NCBI GenBank assembly: GCA_937981515.1
Contig: CALJNY010000364.1
Location: 1-7,647, forward strand
From: an uncultured Collinsella sp.
Lineage (GTDB): Bacteria; Actinomycetota; Coriobacteriia; Coriobacteriales; Coriobacteriaceae
Length of the DNA stretch: 7,647 nucleotides
Reading direction: 5' to 3'
Position 1 is the stretch's first letter. Each line of letters starts with the position of its first letter. Under the pieces are notes generated by a model that searched no databases, was not told the origin of the DNA, and was given only the letters and a program-made list of their open reading frames with translations. The position numbers and the translations under genes are program-made. Positions 5,048-7,647 of this stretch are shown piece after piece.

Positions 5048-6523
5048 CTATTTCTTATTATGCATCTGCGCTTCCATCTGGCGCAGCAGCTCCATATCGG
5101 ATTTGGGACCGCCCGTACCCAGGCCGCCCATGCCGCCCAGACCCATAGCGTCCAGGCCAGGGATATTGGGCATGCGCATCCTCTTGCCCTTCTTTCCCTT
5201 TTTGCCCTTTTTACCGCCGGCATGTGCCTGATTGGCCATCGTGCGCATGCGGCCCATCATCTTATTCATCTCGCCCCACTGCTTCATAAGGCTGTTGACC
5301 TCAGTGGGCGTCACGCCGGCTCCCTTGGCAATGCGGGCGCGGCGCTGGCCGTTGATGATGGAGGGACGCAGGCGCTCCTCCTTGGTCATCGACATGATGA
5401 TGGCCTCGTTCTTATCGAAGATGCCCTCGTCCAGGTTGCCGCCCATTTGGTTAAGCGCGCGCTGGCCACCGGGGAGCATGCCCAGGATGCCCTTCATGCC
5501 GCCCATCTTCTTGACGGCTTTCATCTGGTCGAGCATGTCGTTCATGGTAAAGCCCTCGCGCAGCATACGCTCGGCAGCCTCGAGCTGCTCTGCATCGGCT
5601 GCCTCCTGGGCTTTCTCGATAATACCGACAACATCGCCCATGCCCAGAATGCGCTTGGCCATGCGATCGGGATAGAACGGCTCAAGCGAATCGGGTTTCT
5701 CGCCCATGCTCACAAACTTGATGGGCTTGCCGGTCCCCTGGCGCACCGAAAGTGCGCCGCCGCCACGGGCATCGCCGTCGAGCTTGGAGATAATCACGCC
5801 ATCAAAGTCGGTGCGCTCGGCAAACGTCGAGACCACGTTGACGATGTCCTGGCCGGTCATGGCGTCGACGACCATCAAAACCTGGTCAGGCTTGACGGCC
5901 TTCTTGATGTCGACGGCCTCCTGCATCATCTGCTCGTCGATCTGAAGACGACCGGCGGTATCGACGATGACCACGTCACGCAGGTGGTCGACGGCCTCCT
6001 GAATGGCGCCCTTGGCAATGTCGACCGGGTGCGCGCCGTCGCCGCGGAAGACCGGCACCCCGATCTCGCCCCCGAGCGTGGCCAGCTGGTCGGCAGCGGC
6101 GGGGCGGTAGACGTCGCACGCGGCGAGCAGCGGCGAGCGGCCCTGCTTCTTGAGCAGGTAGGCAAGCTTTACGGCAGCCGTGGTCTTACCGGAGCCCTGC
6201 AGGCCCACGAGCATGATGACATTGGGGATGCGGTTGCTAAAGACGAGCTTGCTCTCGGTGGAGCCGAGCATTTCGGTGAGCTCGTCGAGCACGATCTTGA
6301 CGACGTTTTGCGCCGGCGACAGCGACTCCATGACCTCGGCGGTCATGCAGCGCTCCTTGGTCTTGGCGACAAACTCCTTAACGACCTTAAAGTTGACGTC
6401 GGCCTCGAGCAGCGCCATGCGGATGTCGCGCATGGCAGAAGTAATATCGGCCTCGGTCAGCTTACCCTTGCCGCGCAGGCGGTCAAATGTGTCGTTGAGG
6501 CGATCGCTCAGGGAATCAAACAC
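5048..6523 (-). CDS. ffh: Signal recognition particle protein Ffh (SRP54)
   Basis: A 491-residue GTPase that, with SRP RNA, binds signal sequences at the ribosome and docks on FtsY for membrane insertion. N domain is 1-100. In the G domain: GLQGSGKT (107-114), DVYRPAAADQL, DTAGR (188-192), SKLDGD (246-251). The methionine-rich M domain runs from about 300, with LPGG at 350 and the RNA-binding helix INGQRRARIAKGAG (390-403). The usual motif reads SRRxRIAxGSG, so both Ser positions differ. After residue 430 comes a lysine-rich GKK repeat and a Gly/Met-rich stretch, making it longer than E. coli Ffh (about 453). The start is GTG, with AAGGAGT 6 nt upstream that overlaps the ftsY stop. A small hairpin (5032-5047) follows the stop, then the bidirectional terminator. 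Confidence 0.97.
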   Translation of the reverse strand: MFDSLSDRLNDTFDRLRGKGKLTEADITSAMRDIRMALLEADVNFKVVKEFVAKTKERCMTAEVMESLSPAQNVVKIVLDELTEMLGSTESKLVFSNRIPNVIMLVGLQGSGKTTAAVKLAYLLKKQGRSPLLAACDVYRPAAADQLATLGGEIGVPVFRGDGAHPVDIAKGAIQEAVDHLRDVVIVDTAGRLQIDEQMMQEAVDIKKAVKPDQVLMVVDAMTGQDIVNVVSTFAERTDFDGVIISKLDGDARGGGALSVRQGTGKPIKFVSMGEKPDSLEPFYPDRMAKRILGMGDVVGIIEKAQEAADAEQLEAAERMLREGFTMNDMLDQMKAVKKMGGMKGILGMLPGGQRALNQMGGNLDEGIFDKNEAIIMSMTKEERLRPSIINGQRRARIAKGAGVTPTEVNSLMKQWGEMNKMMGRMRTMANQAHAGGKKGKKGKKGKRMRMPNIPGLDAMGLGGMGGLGTGGPKSDMELLRQMEAQMHNKK

Positions 6524-6526
6524 TGG

Positions 6527-6537
6527 TTACTCCTTAG
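6527..6537 (-). promoter_or_regulatory. ffh ribosome binding site overlapping the ftsY stop
   Basis: On the minus strand TAAGGAGTAA combines the ftsY TAA (6534-6536) with AAGGAG, six bases before the ffh GTG. With only 10 nt between the genes, coupled translation of the two SRP GTPases is likely. Confidence 0.6.
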
Positions 6538-7451
6538 TTGGACTCGCCCACCAGGGCGCGGCAGAAATCTTTGGCGTTAAACTCCTGCAGGTCATCGACC
6601 TGCTCGCCCACGCCGATGCGTAGGATCGGGAGCTTGAGCTTCTCGGCCACGGCCATGGCGATACCGCCCTTAGCCGTGCCGTCGAGCTTAGTCATGATAA
6701 TACCGTCCAGGCCCAGCGCCTCGTTAAACTCGAGCGCCTGGTTCAGACCGTTCTGACCAGTGGCGGCATCGATCACAAGCACGACCGAGACCGGCATGGG
6801 ACCGGCGGCCATATTGGCGGCGCGCTTACGAGTCACATTGACCACCTTAGCGAGCTCGCGCATGAGCTCGGGGCTCGTGTGCAGACGACCGGCGGTATCA
6901 ATGAGCACCAGGTCGCTGCCGCGCTTATCGGCCTCGTCGAGCACGTCATAGCACACGCTCGCCGGATCGGAACCGCGGTCACGCTTGATAACCGGTACGC
7001 CGGCACGCTGACCCCACACATCGAGCTGCTCGATAGCGGCGGCGCGGAAGGTGTCGGCCGAACCGATGACCACGTTCTTGCCGCGGGCGGCCATGGCGCT
7101 CGCAATCTTGCCGACCGTGGTGGTCTTGCCGGCGCCGTTAATGCCCACAAACAGCACGCAGCTCGGCGTATCGGAAAACGGGTCGCGCTCAACAGGCACA
7201 AAATGACCCTCGAGCTGCTCGGCCAGGGCGCGGCGAAGTTGCGGGGCGGTCTTGAGGTTCTTCTTGGCGGCGGCGTCGCGCAGGTCATCGGAGACCTGAA
7301 TGGCGACCTCGGCACCCATGTCACCCATGACGAGGGTGTCCTCAAGATCCTCCCAAAAATCCTCGTCGACCTCGCCGCCAAAGTAGAAGACCTCGTTGAG
7401 GGCCTCGCGGCTGCGCTCAAGTCCGCGCGAGAGAGCATCGAAGAATCCCAT
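6534..7451 (-). CDS. ftsY: Signal recognition particle receptor FtsY
   Basis: A 305-residue membrane-associated GTPase that receives the Ffh-RNA-ribosome complex and hands it to the Sec translocon. A short amphipathic N-terminus (MGFFDALSRGLERS) leads into the N domain without a long acidic A domain, as in other Gram-positive FtsY proteins. G-domain motifs: GINGAGKT (103-110), DTFRAAA near 133, DTAGR (185-189), TKLDGTAKGG (254-263), and GVGEQVDDLQEF near 280. The ATG overlaps the smc stop by one base (TAATG). The nearest purine-rich site, GGAAAGG, is about 13 nt away, so reinitiation after smc probably drives its translation. Confidence 0.97.
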   Translation of the reverse strand: MGFFDALSRGLERSREALNEVFYFGGEVDEDFWEDLEDTLVMGDMGAEVAIQVSDDLRDAAAKKNLKTAPQLRRALAEQLEGHFVPVERDPFSDTPSCVLFVGINGAGKTTTVGKIASAMAARGKNVVIGSADTFRAAAIEQLDVWGQRAGVPVIKRDRGSDPASVCYDVLDEADKRGSDLVLIDTAGRLHTSPELMRELAKVVNVTRKRAANMAAGPMPVSVVLVIDAATGQNGLNQALEFNEALGLDGIIMTKLDGTAKGGIAMAVAEKLKLPILRIGVGEQVDDLQEFNAKDFCRALVGESN

Positions 7452-7647
7452 TATGCATTCACGACCTTTCCGGTTTCGCGATCGAGTTTTTGCGAGACGA
7501 CGCGACTGACGCCGTCGGCTTGCATCGAGACGCCATAGAGAACGTCAGCATCCTCCATAGTACGGCGCTGATGCGAGATTACCAAGAGCTGCGTATCGGA
7601 ACGCAGCACATCGAGAGCACCGATGAGCTTGGACAGGTTGGCTTCGT
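7451..7647 (-). CDS. smc: Chromosome segregation protein SMC, C-terminal end (partial)
   Basis: Sixty-five codons of the ATPase head's C-terminal lobe, running off the right edge. The first visible residues (EANLSKLIGAL, preceded by a partial Asp codon) fit the segment after the Walker B Asp-Glu. LVISHQRRTMEDADVLYGV contains the switch His and the TME-x-AD-x-LYGV-x-M signature of SMC, then GVSRVVSQKL near the end. SMC condenses and segregates chromosomes together with ScpA/ScpB. The order smc-ftsY-ffh, with overlapping or abutting ends, marks one operon. The rest of the gene lies beyond base 7647. Confidence 0.93.
   Translation of the reverse strand, partial: EANLSKLIGALDVLRSDTQLLVISHQRRTMEDADVLYGVSMQADGVSRVVSQKLDRETGKVVNA

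Noticed and set aside
5021..6580. Long plus-strand open frame (519 codons) opposite ffh
   Set aside because: It lies entirely antisense to a confidently identified ffh, is His/Leu/Gly-rich in the way typical of antisense frames of GC-rich genes, and matches no family I know.

Overview
The window looks like core chromosome of a high-GC Gram-positive anaerobe, most probably an actinobacterium of the class Coriobacteriia (Collinsella-like). This is inferred from the GC-rich codon use, the frequent GTG starts backed by strong AGGAGG-type ribosome binding sites, and the protein flavours; no 16S or marker alignment was possible. Almost everything is on the minus strand. Only one complete gene and one gene tail lie on the plus strand.

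Layout from left to right. (1) The last 31 codons of an unidentified plus-strand gene end at 98. (2) It converges on a MATE-family multidrug/cation antiporter (121-1470, minus). A 30-bp near-perfect palindrome at 95-124 contains both stop codons. (3) A SPOUT/TrmH-family RNA 2'-O-methyltransferase (1596-2510, minus). (4) A folate/thymidylate pair, thyA (3148-3996) then folA (2620-3138), both minus. They are separated by only 9 nt, and the folA ribosome binding site overlaps the thyA stop. Two hairpins separate folA from the methyltransferase. ThyA makes dTMP and releases dihydrofolate, and FolA reduces the dihydrofolate back to tetrahydrofolate, so the pair is a closed cycle. (5) A divergent control region (about 3997-4162) with two related CATATG-centred palindromes. 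(6) A plus-strand gene (4163-4927) for a DUF134 helix-turn-helix protein fused to a NifX/NifB-like cofactor-binding domain, with a Cys/His tail built of three C-x-C-H units. (7) A bidirectional terminator hairpin at 4990-5023. (8) The protein-targeting and chromosome cluster smc (3' end only), ftsY, ffh on the minus strand. smc and ftsY overlap in TAATG, and the ffh ribosome binding site overlaps the ftsY stop. FtsY and Ffh are the two SRP GTPases that form the targeting complex at the membrane.

The most unusual element is the 4081-4927 unit. It combines a probable metal- or cluster-responsive regulator, two look-alike operator palindromes whose centres are 53 bp apart (about five helical turns) bracketing its likely promoter, and a near-ideal internal ribosome binding site with an in-frame ATG exactly at the domain junction. 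The gene may therefore make both the full regulator and the free NifX-like domain. No nif or molybdenum-cofactor genes are in view. No tRNA, rRNA, CRISPR array, insertion sequence or gene-free stretch longer than 300 bases was seen.
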